Assembly (NCBI GenBank): GCA_019633425.1
Contig: WSUB01000032.1
Coordinates: 62,001 to 126,000 of the forward strand
Direction of reading: 5' to 3'
DNA length: 64,000 nucleotides
Origin: Tulasnella sp. 424
Lineage: Eukaryota > Basidiomycota > Agaricomycetes > Cantharellales > Tulasnellaceae
Under the pieces are notes generated by a model. That model did not search any database. It had not been told where the DNA came from and worked only from the letters and a program-made list of their open reading frames with translations. Below are positions 23,963-35,270 of the stretch, one piece after another; the first letter of the stretch is position 1, and each line of letters starts with the position of its first letter. Position numbers and translations under genes: made by a program.

Positions 23963-24778
23963 TGTTTCTTCGAGACATTTCAAGATCGGGCGAGATTCGG
24001 TTCTTGGTACTGAAATGTGTCTCGTTTTATGTAGTGTTTTGTACGAGACTGTGAGCTATGTATCCTGTTGACCGAGATTCTAGTACTCCGTCTCGCCTGT
24101 ATGTATTTTGTTCGATACATTGAAATCAATTAGTAACCTTCTGTCGTCTGAAAGTGCTGTAGCATGCCCTTACCTCATCGCCTTTCTCTTGTCTGGTCGG
24201 ATAGAGCCGTTACGGAGCGATGTCTCCTGGTGTATGAAGCGTAACCTAAGTTCGAGTCGGCAGGTTTGTCGACTAGAGATCCTTGGAGTCGAAGTTGAGC
24301 TGAACATAAGCATTCGAACGACTGTCACCCCAAGTACTATCCACAGGAAAGCGACCGGGATCTCCCAAACTGTTTCATTTATTGCGGAGCTGTGTTGCCA
24401 TATTGGATCTAGTCGGCCCAAACAGCACACCGTGAAAGTGACTTTCCTCCAGATCAGGCCAAAGGACGTCGCACGGACGCTCAAATCGACACTACATATA
24501 CTGATATTATCATGCGCGAACAAAAGGCGGCCAGAAAAAATAACACAGCCAAGCAAGCTGACGTCATAGTAGAGCTCCAGAGAAAAGGAACATGCTGGTA
24601 ACGTATGCGGATGGCCAATAAGAGTAAGCCTGAGAGAGAGAGAGAGCAAAGAAAGAAAGGAAAGGAGCGAAAACGATGTCTATTGTCTATTTGATGAGAT
24701 AAATGGCGAGGAACGCGTATAGTAGATAGAATAGCAGCCTTGTAGAATACTGGACGATTTCGGTGGCTCAGTGGAGAA
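23963..24778. repeat. F-repeat copy 5 (3' flank of KT5)
   Basis: Full-length flank. Relic peptide DAQIDTTYTDIIMREQ at about 24,477-24,524, followed by KAARKN, then a GA-rich stretch (about 24,630-24,670, GAGAGAGAGAGAGC). It ends at the NDE-psi6 stop. Confidence 0.65.
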
Positions 24779-26480
24779 TTAGTTACGGATTTCGCGGCTC
24801 GCGTCACTGTCTAAGACCACCATTCAATCGGTCAATGCAAGCCCTCAAAGGTAACGAATCCCACTCACCGTCCGAACAGCTTAACGTTCAACCAATCGCT
24901 CAACACTAACGTCCTATTCCTCAACGAGAGCAGCGACGGAACGTACGCACTCCTCCAGAAGAGGAAAGTTGCCACACCACCACAGGCGAAGCTGCTTGAC
25001 GATAGATTTAATTTCCTCGGCGTTGTTCTATTCATTAAACCCTCTTAGTACGACGTTTGGGTTTCCATCGCAAAAGAAAAGAGGATGTCGCACCCTGGCC
25101 TTACCTTCGGGACCCTCGGGCAACCCACTCCTCTCTCCACCCAGTTCAGCAAGCTTCTTCTCGAGCTCTTTCTTGGCGAGTTGGTGGAGAAGATGAGCGA
25201 GGTATCGGCCCTCTTGAGTCGCCACTTGGGCGGTCGGCGCGTACGAGGTAGCACCGCATTGTCGAAAAGCCACCGATCGCGTTAGCTTCAGAACTAGTGT
25301 TCCGGTTTCGCGAGGTTGCACTCACTTCTCAGATAGCACAAATGTCGTTGATGTCCGACAACCTTGAATAACTATCCACAAACAGACCCCTCCTGTTCGT
25401 CTGATGCCGCGGCAACTGAGCCGTTAAGTCCCTCTTAATCGGTCTACTAACGCGCCCGCGGCCCAACTCAACCATCCGTACGGGAGCCCCTCGATCTGCT
25501 CCTTATCATTCTTCACCACGAAGGTCTTGTCTTTGAGTTCCTTCACCATGGTCATGTTGAGGACTTCGATGTTTTGCTCCTTGAACGTCGACTCGGTGTA
25601 CCGAATCAGGTCGCAGCTAAGGATGGACTGGACGTTGGTAGAGCTTTATATAAGGGTGATTTAGAGCTTGTCGGTAAGTTCGAGGTGGCCACAAGCGGAG
25701 TTCGTCTTTGATAAAGTCGTGCAGCTCACTGAGGAATTCGACGCCTTTGGGACCTAGACCGATGTCGACGCCGACTAGAGGAGAGCGTGTATACGAGTTA
25801 GATGATGACAGCCTTCGAGTGTGATATTTGACTTACTCGTGTGCACCAATCAATCGACTCCTTCGTCGCTTGCGTCTGGAAAGGCCGGCGAACTCGACGG
25901 AGAATGCCCAACCTCCGAGTTTTGGCGCGGACAGCGGATATCGAAAGGAACGGTAATTTTTTCGACGTCACCTTGATGACTGACGAGTCCGTAATGGTAC
26001 CTGCTTTGTCGTGAGGGGCCAACCTTGAGAGCTTCAGGTTGGTGGATGGGGATACTCGCCGTGGGTTGTGCCGCGCGGAGTGGGGCGTGGCTGAGTGATC
26101 GAGCAGATGATGAGAGTTCTAATTGCGACCAAGTGGAAAGAGGGGCGGAAAGAGGAAGTAGTTTCGTAGACTGACAAGGACGTAAGCTTCACGCTGTGAG
26201 TCTTCGGTGGGATTGAAGGCGAATTAGATGTTGCAGATTGGACCGAAGAAGACTCGCAACCTCGTAATGCTCCTAGTCCATCTTTTTCAGCATACTGGCA
26301 CCATTACAACCACTCTCGAAGATGATAACGGTCTCCTTGTCCTCGTTGAAGGCTTTGCCATGCCGGTGGGTAGGTTCCCTCGGTCGCAGAGTACATACAA
26401 ATTGCGGTTGTGACGGTGACAGAGGTGAACCGGTAGAAGGTGTTTAGCGCTCTGCACCATCTTCGTGGCTTGGGGATGGC
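24779..26480 (-). pseudogene. NDE-psi6: type II NADH dehydrogenase
   Basis: Keeps a clear 3' end: a final mini-exon DASREIRN with TAA at 24779-24781, then KLFGR and GVATFLFWRSAYVPSLL (about 24,880-24,985). Next comes a long readable piece QVATQEGRYLAHLLHQLAKK followed by ELEKKLAELGGE (about 25,125-25,235), the usual C-terminal helix region. Upstream, the FAD and NADH segments are present only as frame-shifted pieces (for example EVLNMTMVKELKDK-like at about 25,530-25,570). The N-terminal EDKETVIIF-like segment is at about 26,320-26,350. Not translatable as one protein. Confidence 0.75.
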
Positions 26481-27179
26481 ATCTTAAATCTCGATAGCGC
26501 GAGCGGCCAGGGATGCTTGTGAATAATTAGACTTGAGAGGAAAATGATGAGATGGTTCCGCTCGTTCGCTGGGTCCGAGTTCGCGGAAACATCTTGAAAG
26601 GCTACAGAGTGCCTTGTGTCGGCCAATCCAACGAGCGCCTGACTTCTCTTTCATGATCGATGTGCGTAGCGATCGGTGTAGGAAGAGGCGGAGAGAGAGC
26701 AAGTGGCGGTATAAGCAAGAATCGCTCGCCTTGAAGTGATGACGTAATGCACCCCTAAACCCTCCCGCTTTAGCCTGAGCTCCCTCAACGAGCCACATAC
26801 TTCGAACACTGGCTTATCTTCCGAATAAGGTAGGAAGGGGATGAGGGGTGACAGAGGATATGACAGGAGGAGACACTCGGCTTCAGCATGAGCAGATCAG
26901 CCTTCGAGGCCCTGAGTTTAGGACCGTTACGTCATCAGTCCCATGAGCCATTCTTCCATCTCTCTACGCCCAATACCGGGCCCGTCGATCATGCAACAGA
27001 AATCAAGTACTCGCTCGCCTGATGTCTTCGATGGCTGTGAGGAGCACGCTTGCCTCATTTGCTCTCAAGGTGTTGCCGCGAACTGTGACCCTTCGCCGCT
27101 TCCTCCACCAGTATATTCTCAGCCTGTCACCATCGAGACTCATGATACCACCAGAAAATCACCACGATGATATAGAGCG
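26481..27179. promoter_or_regulatory. Composite intergenic region with an inversion breakpoint
   Basis: Left part (26,481-26,815) is a type II intergenic region in normal orientation with TGACGTAA at 26,740-26,747. Right part (about 26,830-27,179) is a type III region in reverse orientation, with TTACGTCA at 26,927-26,934. It lies between NDE-psi6 (minus) and NDE-psi7 (plus). The switch at about 26,812-26,832 is one edge of the inverted period. No gene seen. Confidence 0.5.
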
Positions 27180-28530
27180 CTGAACACATCCGATCGGGCC
27201 ACCTTGGCCACCGTCCTAGGCACAACCACGACGCCCACCTAGTTCGCGACTGAAGGGAACTCGTCCACCGGCATAGCAAACGCCTTTCGAGGAGGACAAG
27301 AAGATCATTTTCATTCTCGGGAGAAGATGGGCTGGTACGAGCATGCTGAAGAACGCGGATACGGACGGCTCAAATTACAAGTTCGTGGGTCCCCGATCGT
27401 TTCATCGCTCAGTCCAATCTACAATTCTCTAATTCGCCTTCAATCCCGAAGGGGACTCACTGCCCGCGTTTTCGGTCCTCGTCACTACTTCCTGTTCATG
27501 CTGCTCCTTCCATCGCTCGCAGTTGGAACTCTTGGGCGCCGTTCCAATGTCTCTTTACGTCGTCGGACACCAAGCACGCCGAGTCTCTACCTATGAAGTC
27601 GAAGCTCACAAAGTCGCCCCTCACAACGAGCAAGTCACACTCACGGACCTCTCGCACATCAAGGAGAAGTCAACAACCTGATGATTCTGGCCAGTATTTG
27701 GTCTATGCCGTGGACGCCAATACCTAGAATTCCCGGCGAACTATACGACTTGATCAAGGACGAAACCTCGAACTCCCCGAAAAGCTCAAAGTCACCCGCA
27801 TCGAAGCATTATTAAACGTCCTGCCCGTGTTCGGCCGCGAATTGATCAAGTACACCGAATCGGCGTCCAAGGAGCAGAACATCGAGGTCCTCCCCAAGGC
27901 CATGGTCAAGGAGGTCAAAGACAACACCGTCGTCTTCAAAAATAATAAAGGCCAGCTCGAGGAGATTCCGTCTGAATTGTTGGTGTGGGCCGAAGGGAAC
28001 GTTGGTAGACCGTTGAGAGGGATTTGATGGCGCAGTTGCCGTAGCAGCAGACGAACAGGATGGGGTTGTTGGTGGATGATTGTTTGAGGCTTTGGGCGTG
28101 AACGACGTTTATGAGGTTGGCGATGTAAGTGCGGCCTCGCGCAAAGGATCATTACTCTAGTTTGAAGCTGACGTTTCTCTGGTAGTGCACTGCTATGTCG
28201 TACGTAACAATAGTTCAAGGAGCGACTCAGCAAGGCTTATACCTCGCCCGTCGCTCGGTCAATCAGCCAGGAAGGAAAAGCTCGAGCGGAAGCTCGCTAA
28301 CTTGCGTGGGGAGAGCAGCAGGTTGCCCCAGGGACCAGAGAGCACAGCCAAGGTACGCCATCCAGGTCCCTCTCGTAAGTGATCGCCTGTAACCTGGATT
28401 TCGGACGGTTTACCTTTCTTTTCTGTGCAAGGGTATAGTTCGCCTCGGGTGGGGATTGTCTTGACTGTCCTTTCCTGGGGAAGTGCCAATATTTCGTCGC
28501 TGTTCTCGTTGAGCAGTACTACTTCATCTT
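27180..28530 (+). pseudogene. NDE-psi7: type II NADH dehydrogenase, inverted copy
   Basis: The only NDE copy on the plus strand. It reads, in shifting frames, GWYEHAEERGY (equivalent of GSGWAGTSVLKN), GPRHYFLFMLLLPSLAVGTL (the RNYFLFTPLLPS segment, about 27,470-27,535), TLTDLSHIKEKSTT, ELIKYTESASKEQNIEVL, LLVWAEGNVGRPL (about 27,980-28,015), NDVYEVGD (about 28,105-28,130) and a degraded C-terminal exon (GIVLTVLSWGSANISSLFSL, about 28,450-28,515). The C-terminus merges into the F-repeat. The readable FLFMLLLPSLAVGTL stretch is better preserved than in the other copies. Convergent with KT6. Confidence 0.78.
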
Positions 28531-29149
28531 GCTTGGCTCTAATCTTTTTTTCTGTCTGCTTGATACTCACGCATGATAATATTCACATATTTAATGTTGA
28601 TTTGAGCGGTCGTGCAATGTTCTTGGAGAGTAATCCGGAGGAAAGCGTGGTGTTTTGGTCGCCGACGAGATCCAATACGCCCCGGCGGACCTTGTGCAAT
28701 TACACGCAGCGCCACAATAAATGAAACAATTCGAACATCCCCGTTGGATTCCCGCAGGACAGTGCCTATACAGTGCCAGTCGCTCAAATGTTTAGAGTTC
28801 AGCTCAACTTCGACTCCAAGGTACCGTCGTCGACAAGCCTGAAGACTCGAACATGCGTTACACCTCATACTCTACAAGACTTTGCTCTATATCAACACCA
28901 TCCGACTCGGACTCATTCATATGAGAGGAGAACGATGAGATAAGTACACGATACAGGACTTTCAGACAACAGGGTGTTACTAATCGATTCGAATGCGTCG
29001 CATGAACTAGATACAAGCGAGACGGAGTATCCGAATCTTAGTCAAGGGATCCATAACTCACAGTCTGGTACAAAAGCATGCATAACACGAAATACAGTCG
29101 AGTATCAAGAGCCGAATCTCGCTTGATCTCGAAATGTCTCACCCAAACA
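28531..29149. repeat. F-repeat copy 6 (inverted; 3' flank of KT6)
   Basis: Reverse-oriented flank. The relic peptide reads on the minus strand as TAQINIKYVNIIMREY at about 28,560-28,610, and here it is part of the longest surviving version (open from 28,868 down to 28,539). It is shorter than other copies because the NDE C-terminus joins it early. Confidence 0.65.
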
Positions 29150-31528
29150 TCATTCTGCCTCCACTGGTTCGAGTTTTCGACGGGCTTTAGCGGCGCAGTT
29201 CAATGCGAGTTCTGCAGCCCGAGTATTTCCGATTTCTTCAAAAATCCCAGCAGCTTGTTCATAAAGGCGTATTGCGTCTTCGTGCTGAGCCTGGTCGTGA
29301 TGGACGTCCGCAAGGCCTATCAAAGCCCAAGCTCTTCCGTCTCTGTCACCTATGTCGATACGAATTTGCAAAGCTTCGGAAAAAAGCTGAATGGCTTGGC
29401 GGTACTGTCTTTGCAGCTGATACACCTCAGCGAGACCCCACAAAGCGTCGGCTCTCCCTCGTCTGTTGCCGATGTCGGCGAAGATTTGGCCGGCCTCGGC
29501 GTAGAGCGGAACGGCTTTGCTGTACTCGTTTTGAAGTCGGTGCACCTCAGCAAGACCTCGCAGAGCACTAGCTCTCCCTTGTATGTCACCGGTGTCGTTG
29601 AGGATTTGGATGACCTCAGAATACAGCGGAATGGCTTCGTTGTACTTGTTTTGATACTGATGCAAATGAGCAAGGCCACGCAAAGCGTGGGCTCTCAGAT
29701 TTCTGTTACCGGTATCAGTGCAGATTTGGACGACCTCTGAGTAGAGCGTGACGGCTTTGCTGTCCTCGTCTTGAAGCCGGTGTACCGTGGCGAGGCCATA
29801 GAGAGCCTTGGCTCTTCCCGTATTGTCCGCATTATTCGTGTAAATGTTCAAGGCCTCGGTGTAAAATTTTGACGCGTTGATATAATCATTCTGAGATCGA
29901 TGCAATTCTCCCAGCTCTACAAGCAGTTTAGGAGGGCGAGCTCGGGATCCCGACGTATTTGAGGCCCGTTGTGGATCCGGAACGCTCATTGGCTAGATGA
30001 CGACAGGTCAAATTGTGTTCAAGTAACCATAAAACCAGGACCACTTGCCATCCAATTCATTGACTTTCGACAATCCTCAGCCGCTGGACGCTTGCTGGGA
30101 TCGATGCTCCAACAGGTGACCATAAGCGAATAAAGGCTCCGAATTAAAACCATGCTGGCGTGATCAGCAGCAGACGGGAGATTTCCCTGAATGACATGTA
30201 TGACAACGACAGAGTCCTTTTTGACATTTTGAAACGGAATTGAATTCGTCATGACCTATTTCAATGTTGATTGTAAGCTTCCGTTGAGAAAAATATCCGG
30301 ATTTTGGTATACATACCTCATAAAATATCCAGCCCAATGCCCAGATATCGCTCCATAGGCCAGGTTCCATGCCAGGTTCATCTTCCATGAGCAGCTCCGG
30401 AGCAGCCCAGCGAAGTGTAAATTGATTGCCCTTCAGTGTCACGGTATTAGTGGCTTCACAAAATTCCGTCTCGAGTGATAGCGCTGGCCGCGCTCCCTTT
30501 TTGCTTTTCTCGGGTTGCAGAGGAGGATCCTTTTTCGTGAGACGACGCGCGGAACCAAAGTCCGTGATGATCGCGCGACAACACCAATTTACCAACACGT
30601 TGGCCTACACGGTGGTGTAGTCTAAGCTTGCCAAGTGTCATATCATAGTAACATCCGGCCTCACCGATTTGAGGTCACCATGGTATATCGGCGGGGTTTG
30701 ATTATGAAGGTACTCCACTCCCATCACCACATCCCAAATCTAGTGTAACGGCTCTCAGAGGGTGGCTCAAAGTGCAGTGTTCCTATCTTACCAGCGCGAC
30801 TCGTTCAGGAATTTCCCAATCCTTCGACGCAACGAAGTCCTTTAAATTCCCGTTGGCCGCCCAGGGAAAGACTAGCCAGACTGTATCCTCGGACAGATCT
30901 TCGACAAATCCTTCCAGTTTGATGACGTGTCCATGAGATAGCTCGGTTAAGAATCCCGCTTCCCTGAGTGCCAACTGAGAGGATTTAGCCCTGTGCAAGA
31001 GCTCGACGTGACGGGATAACTTATTCTCACCCCCAATACTCGCTCTTTGTCCTTCCCATTCTCGATCTTCAGTTTCTTTACCGCTATGGCCTAGCATATG
31101 GAAGCCAACACGGTCAATGACTTGTTGTAGGCAACAAAGTGAGTCTCATCGGAACCGACCTTTCGGTTGGGCGTTCCACCATCAGACTCGTTCTCGCCTC
31201 CGGTTTGGGCCGAATCGTCCGTGCTACTTTTTGAGGCGGAAGTAGAAACCCAAAACGCGCGTGAAACGGTCGCAAATCCTCCGCGAAACTCCGGGCCGTC
31301 CGCTGGGAATTCGATAGAGGACGGATCGATTCGCCATTCGGCAAATTTCTGGAGTTTGTCCCTCTACGTAGAAACGTGCTACATTGAGCGTTTATAATGA
31401 CTCTTTGTGATTCGGGTGGAACGTACTAATTTGCTGCTTGCCAGTGGCTGGGACGGACTGCAAGAATCGCCTGGATCGGACCCTTGCAAACCGCGATGGT
31501 CGGTTTCGTCCTTTTGGTCCACTTGCAT
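29150..31528 (-). CDS. KT6: non-RD kinase-TPR fusion, inverted copy (653 aa)
   Basis: Intact on the minus strand. Exons, 5' to 3': 31427-31528, 31160-31363, 31031-31090, 30792-30974, 30665-30739, 30317-30604, 30049-30255, 29150-29992. Motifs: EFRGGFATV, AIAVKKLK, LALREAGFL, YHGDLKS, TDFGSARRL, WAAPELL with the PGME insertion, DIWALG, KRPAAEDCR. Six TPR units, the last ending in EEIGNTRAAELAL. Intron 7 starts GCAAGT, a canonical GC-AG donor. Its upstream region is type III, like KT3 and KT7, and it is convergent with NDE-psi7. Exon lengths equal those of KT3 and KT7 except in the TPR exon. Confidence 0.87.
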
Positions 31529-32297
31529 CAGACGGATGTAGCGTAAGAGGGATTGGAGATTAGATGATTCGACGGTCTGGTTGGAGCTTCGCCGAGGGGG
31601 ATGAAGCGATAGGAGGTGGTATGAGGAACGGAGCGGTGAATCTGAGGGTCCTTATAGCACGGGAAGCCACTCGTGAACCGCGCTCGTACCGCTCTCCTCT
31701 GTGCCCTCTTGCCTCGAGGCGAGTCATGGGCACTTTCGAGGCCTTAAGCATTCTCTCTTGGAATGTTCGTGCACCGCCACCACATCGCCCCGCAATCTGG
31801 TTGCTGCGGATAATTAAGATAACGTTGTACTACAATGAACCCTTCGATTCGCTTCCACGAAGTAGCCTTTCAGCCTTCTTAATGCCTCTAGTCGATCGGA
31901 CCTACGAACCCGGTACTTGCTACTGAGTTTCATATTCCGGGCTCTCTCCTTCGAATAAGTAGGGTCGGACCGGACTGCACATGAACGCGCGGCCTCGGTG
32001 CACACCCCCATGCTAACACGTGTGCGGCGGTGCAAGTTAACAATCGATTGTACACTTCGTCTCCGTACCCCTGGACAGCTAAGTTACTTTTCAGCGTTTA
32101 GAGTAACTAGTAAGTCGAATGAATCGATCGGTGGGGAGGGTTCGTACGAAAAAAGATTAAAAATCGAACATAGGGAATGGTGGTGCACATCGATGCATCT
32201 AGTCGAACGTCGTCGGTGCGCTTGATCTCTATCATCAGAGTGAAGCTAGATTTGGCGAATGGTGGGTTGCATCGTTAGGTGTCTCGTTTGATTCCCC
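31529..32297. promoter_or_regulatory. Upstream region of KT6, type III (inverted), ending at a breakpoint
   Basis: Reverse complement of the KT3/KT7 upstream region (compare 36,000-36,778). It contains a pyrimidine-rich block just upstream of the KT6 start (read on the minus strand). It stops abruptly at about 32,297, within the sequence that elsewhere continues as ATATGTTCGGTGAG, and is joined there to KT exon 2 sequence. This is the right edge of the inverted period. Confidence 0.5.
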
Positions 32298-32576
32298 AAC
32301 CCGGAGGCGAGAACGAGTCTGATAGTGGAACGCCCAAGCGAAAGGTCCGTTTCAATGAGACTCACTTTGTTTCCTCTAGCAAGTGACTGACCGAGTGGTT
32401 GACTCCCGCATCCTAGACCGTAGCGGCAAATTTGCAAAGAAACTGAAGATCGACAATGGAAAGGACAAAGAGCGAGTATTGGGGGTGAGAATAAGTTATC
32501 CCGTCACGTCGAGCTCTTGCACAGGGCTAAATCCTCTCAGTTGGCACTCAGGGAAGCGGGATTTTTAATCGAGCCT
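32298..32576 (+). pseudogene. KT fragment (exon 2 end to exon 4 start)
   Basis: Isolated piece of a KT gene: the end of exon 2 (about 32,298-32,345, GGENESDSGTPKRK-like), intron 2, exon 3 with the beta-3 lysine region (VAANLQRN-like by insertion; KLKIDNGKDKERVLG at about 32,440-32,485), intron 3, and the first codons of exon 4 (LALREAGFLIE, about 32,540-32,573). It then switches to F-repeat sequence. Exon 3 has a short insertion in the AVKK region (CAAATTTGC, about 32,426) that puts extra bases between the GTAGCGG and AAAGAAACTG halves. No function expected. Confidence 0.8.
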
Positions 32577-32974
32577 CGGCGCTGCGCGTTGTTGTACAAA
32601 GTCCACCGGGCGTATTGGATCTGCACTCTTTCCAAGGGACGTTGCACGGACGCTCGAATCGATATTACATATACTGATCCTATCATGCCTGAACATCGAG
32701 CGGGCAGAAAAAAAGATAAGCGCCAAGCAGACTGAAATACGAAAAGAAAAAGAGACATACGGGAAACGTATGCAGGTGGCCGGCGAGAGCAGACTTGAAG
32801 GAGGAAACCGAAGGACAAGGAACCAGAAAGGAAAAGCAATTAAAAGGAGCAAAAACTTGAAGGAAGTTTATTGTCTATGGATAAGATGAAATGCTAGGAA
32901 CGCGCATAGAAGATAGAAGAATAGCCTTGAGGGTGCCGGACAGTTTCGATCGCATGGAGAATGAGTTACGGCTT
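32577..32974. repeat. F-repeat copy 7 (after the KT fragment), truncated at its 5' side
   Basis: Begins in the middle of the flank (CGGCGCTGCGCGTTG). Relic peptide DARIDITYTDPIMPEH at about 32,651-32,698, then a GAAAAGAAAA-rich stretch. Ends against NDE-psi8. No gene. Confidence 0.6.
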
Positions 32975-33395
32975 TCGACGCCCGACAACCTCAGATGATC
33001 ATTCACCAACAAACCCCTCCAGTTCGTCTGATGCTGCGGCGGCTGCGTCGTGAAATCCCTCATAATCCCCCTGGTAACGCTGCCAACGGCCCAAGCCAAC
33101 AGTCCAAACGGAAGCTCCTCGATCTGGTCCTTATCATTCTTCGCCACGACGGTCTTGCCTTTGACTTCCTCATGTCTTGGTGAGGAACTCGATGTTTAGC
33201 GCCCTGAACGTCGACTGGTGTATTGGGCGAGCTCACGGCTGAAGATGGATAAGACGTTTGGTAGGGTTTCGAGGAGGGTGATTTTAAGCTTGTCCGGGAG
33301 TTTGGGGTACCAGAGCGGGAGGTCGTTTTTGATGAAGTCGTGCGGTTCGCCGAAGAATTCGACGCCTGTGGGACCTCCGCCGACGACGACTAAAG
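32975..33395 (-). pseudogene. NDE-psi8: middle domain fragment
   Basis: Short NDE fragment containing, on the minus strand, [12 protein letters not shown] (about 33,355-33,392), HDFIKNDLPLWYPKLPDKLK-type sequence (about 33,285-33,345), and QIEELPFGLLAWAVGSVTRG (about 33,070-33,130), ending in LRLSGVE. The N-terminal and C-terminal domains are absent and the middle is frame-shifted near 33,200. Its upstream edge is directly joined to the C-terminal part of NDE-psi9. Confidence 0.75.
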
Positions 33396-35270
33396 GTGAA
33401 CACGCAGCTTAAGCCGCTGTCAGACGACGTCAATCATTCTTCGAAAGCTCCGAAAGCCCCAAATCCTTCTCACCGTCCGAACATCTTGACCTCCACCCAA
33501 TCGCTCAAAACCCAGCGTCCAACTCCTCAACGAGAACACCGACGAAACATTGGCACTTCTACAGGAAAGGAAAGTCGCGGCCCCGTCTTCCCAAGGCGAA
33601 CTATCCCCTTGCGCGGAAAAAAGTAAGATCAACCGTCTGAAATCCGGATTCCGGGCGATCACTTACGAGAGGGACGTGGATGGCGTACCTTGAATATGCC
33701 CTCTAGTCCCTCTGGCAACCTGCTGCTCTCTCCGCGCAGGTCAGCGAGCTTTCTCCCGAGCTTTCTTTCTTAGCTGATTGACCGAGCGGACGGGTGAGGT
33801 ATAGGCCTTGCTGAGTCGCTACTTGAACTGTTCTCACGTACGACGTAGCAGTGCACTACCATAGAAACGCCAACTTCAAACTGGAGCAATGATCCTTTGC
33901 GCGAGGCCGCACTTACATGGCTAATCTCATAAATGTCGTTCACGCCCAAAGCCTCAAACAATCATCCACCAACGACCCCATCCGGTTCGTCTGCTGCTGG
34001 AGCAACTGCGCCATCAAATCCCTCTCAACGGTCTACCAACGTTCCCCGCGGCCCACACCAACAGTCCAGACGGAATCTCCTCGAGCTGGCCTTGATCGCT
34101 TTTGAAGACGACGGTGTTGTCTTGGACCTCCTTGACCATGGGTTTGGTAAGGACCTCGATATTCTGCTCCTTGGACGTCGATTCGGTGTACAGGATCAAT
34201 TTGCGGCGGCCGAACACGGGTAAGACGTTTGGTCATGCTTCAAACGAGGGTTAATTGGAGCTTGTCGGCGAGTTCGTGGTGCCATGAACGCAGTTCGTCT
34301 TTGATCAAGTCGCATAGTTCGCCGAATAATTCGACGGGTGTGGGACCGCCGCTGATGGCGACTAACGTTCAAGACGTTAGTTGGACACATTACGGCTTTA
34401 AGGTTCGTTACGGCGTGCCCACCTACACATTTGCATCAAACGATCGAATTCTTGGTCGCCTTGGTCGGGGAATGCAGGGGACTCGGTTGAGTGCATAACG
34501 CGAGCGCGTCCTCCGCGCCGGGAAGTTCTTTCGAGGAGCATGGGTGCTAGATACAAAGAATCCCTACAGGCGACGAGGAAGATGTCACAGTCAGTTACCA
34601 CGATTCGCAACGCTTAAAATCGTCTCGCCGCCCTCACCTCCCTGACACCGGGAACACCAAACCTCTAGGTATTGTCGCCCGCGGCATAGAGCAATATACC
34701 GACAGAATCGTCAGGTTGTTGACTTCTTTTTGATGTATGAGAAGTCCGCGAGGGTGACTTGCTCGTTGTGAAGGGCGGCGTTGGGAGCTTCGGCTACATA
34801 CTAGGTAGATACTCGGCGTGCTTTGTGTCCGGCGACGTAGCGAGGCATTGGAACGGCCCCCAAAAGTTCCAACTGCGAGTGATAGAAGGAGTTTCTGGGG
34901 CGTGACGAGGACTGAAGATGCGTGTAGTGAGTCCCCTTCGAGATTGAAGGCAAATTAGAGAATTGTAGATTGGACTGAGCGAATGAAACGATCGGAAGAC
35001 CCACGAACCCGCAATCCGAGCCTCCGTATCTGTGTTCTTCAGCGTGCTCGTACCAGCCCATCTGCTCCCGAGGACGAAAATCATCATCTTGTCCTCTTCG
35101 AAAGGCGTTTGCTATGCCGGTGGGTGAGTTTCCTTTGGTCGTAAAGTAAATGGGCGTTGTGGTCGTGCCTAGGACGGTGATCCAGGTGGCCCAGTCAGAT
35201 GTGTTCAGCGCTCTATGTTATCGTGGTGCTTTTGTGGTGGCATTACCAGTCTCGAATCGATGGTGCGACA
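33396..35270 (-). pseudogene. NDE-psi9: type II NADH dehydrogenase
   Basis: Near-full-length relic, most similar to NDE-psi4. C-terminal exon GAATFLSCRSANVSSVFSL at about 33,515-33,575; NDIYEISHVSAASRKGS (about 33,885-33,945, the NDVYAIGD region); ILYTESTSKEQNIEVL, PMVKEVQDNTVVFKSD and LEEIPSGLLVWAAGNV (about 34,045-34,205); and an N-terminal segment near 35,010-35,060 (GWYEHAEEHRYGG). Multiple frameshifts, for example near 34,230. Divergent from KT7. Confidence 0.78.
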
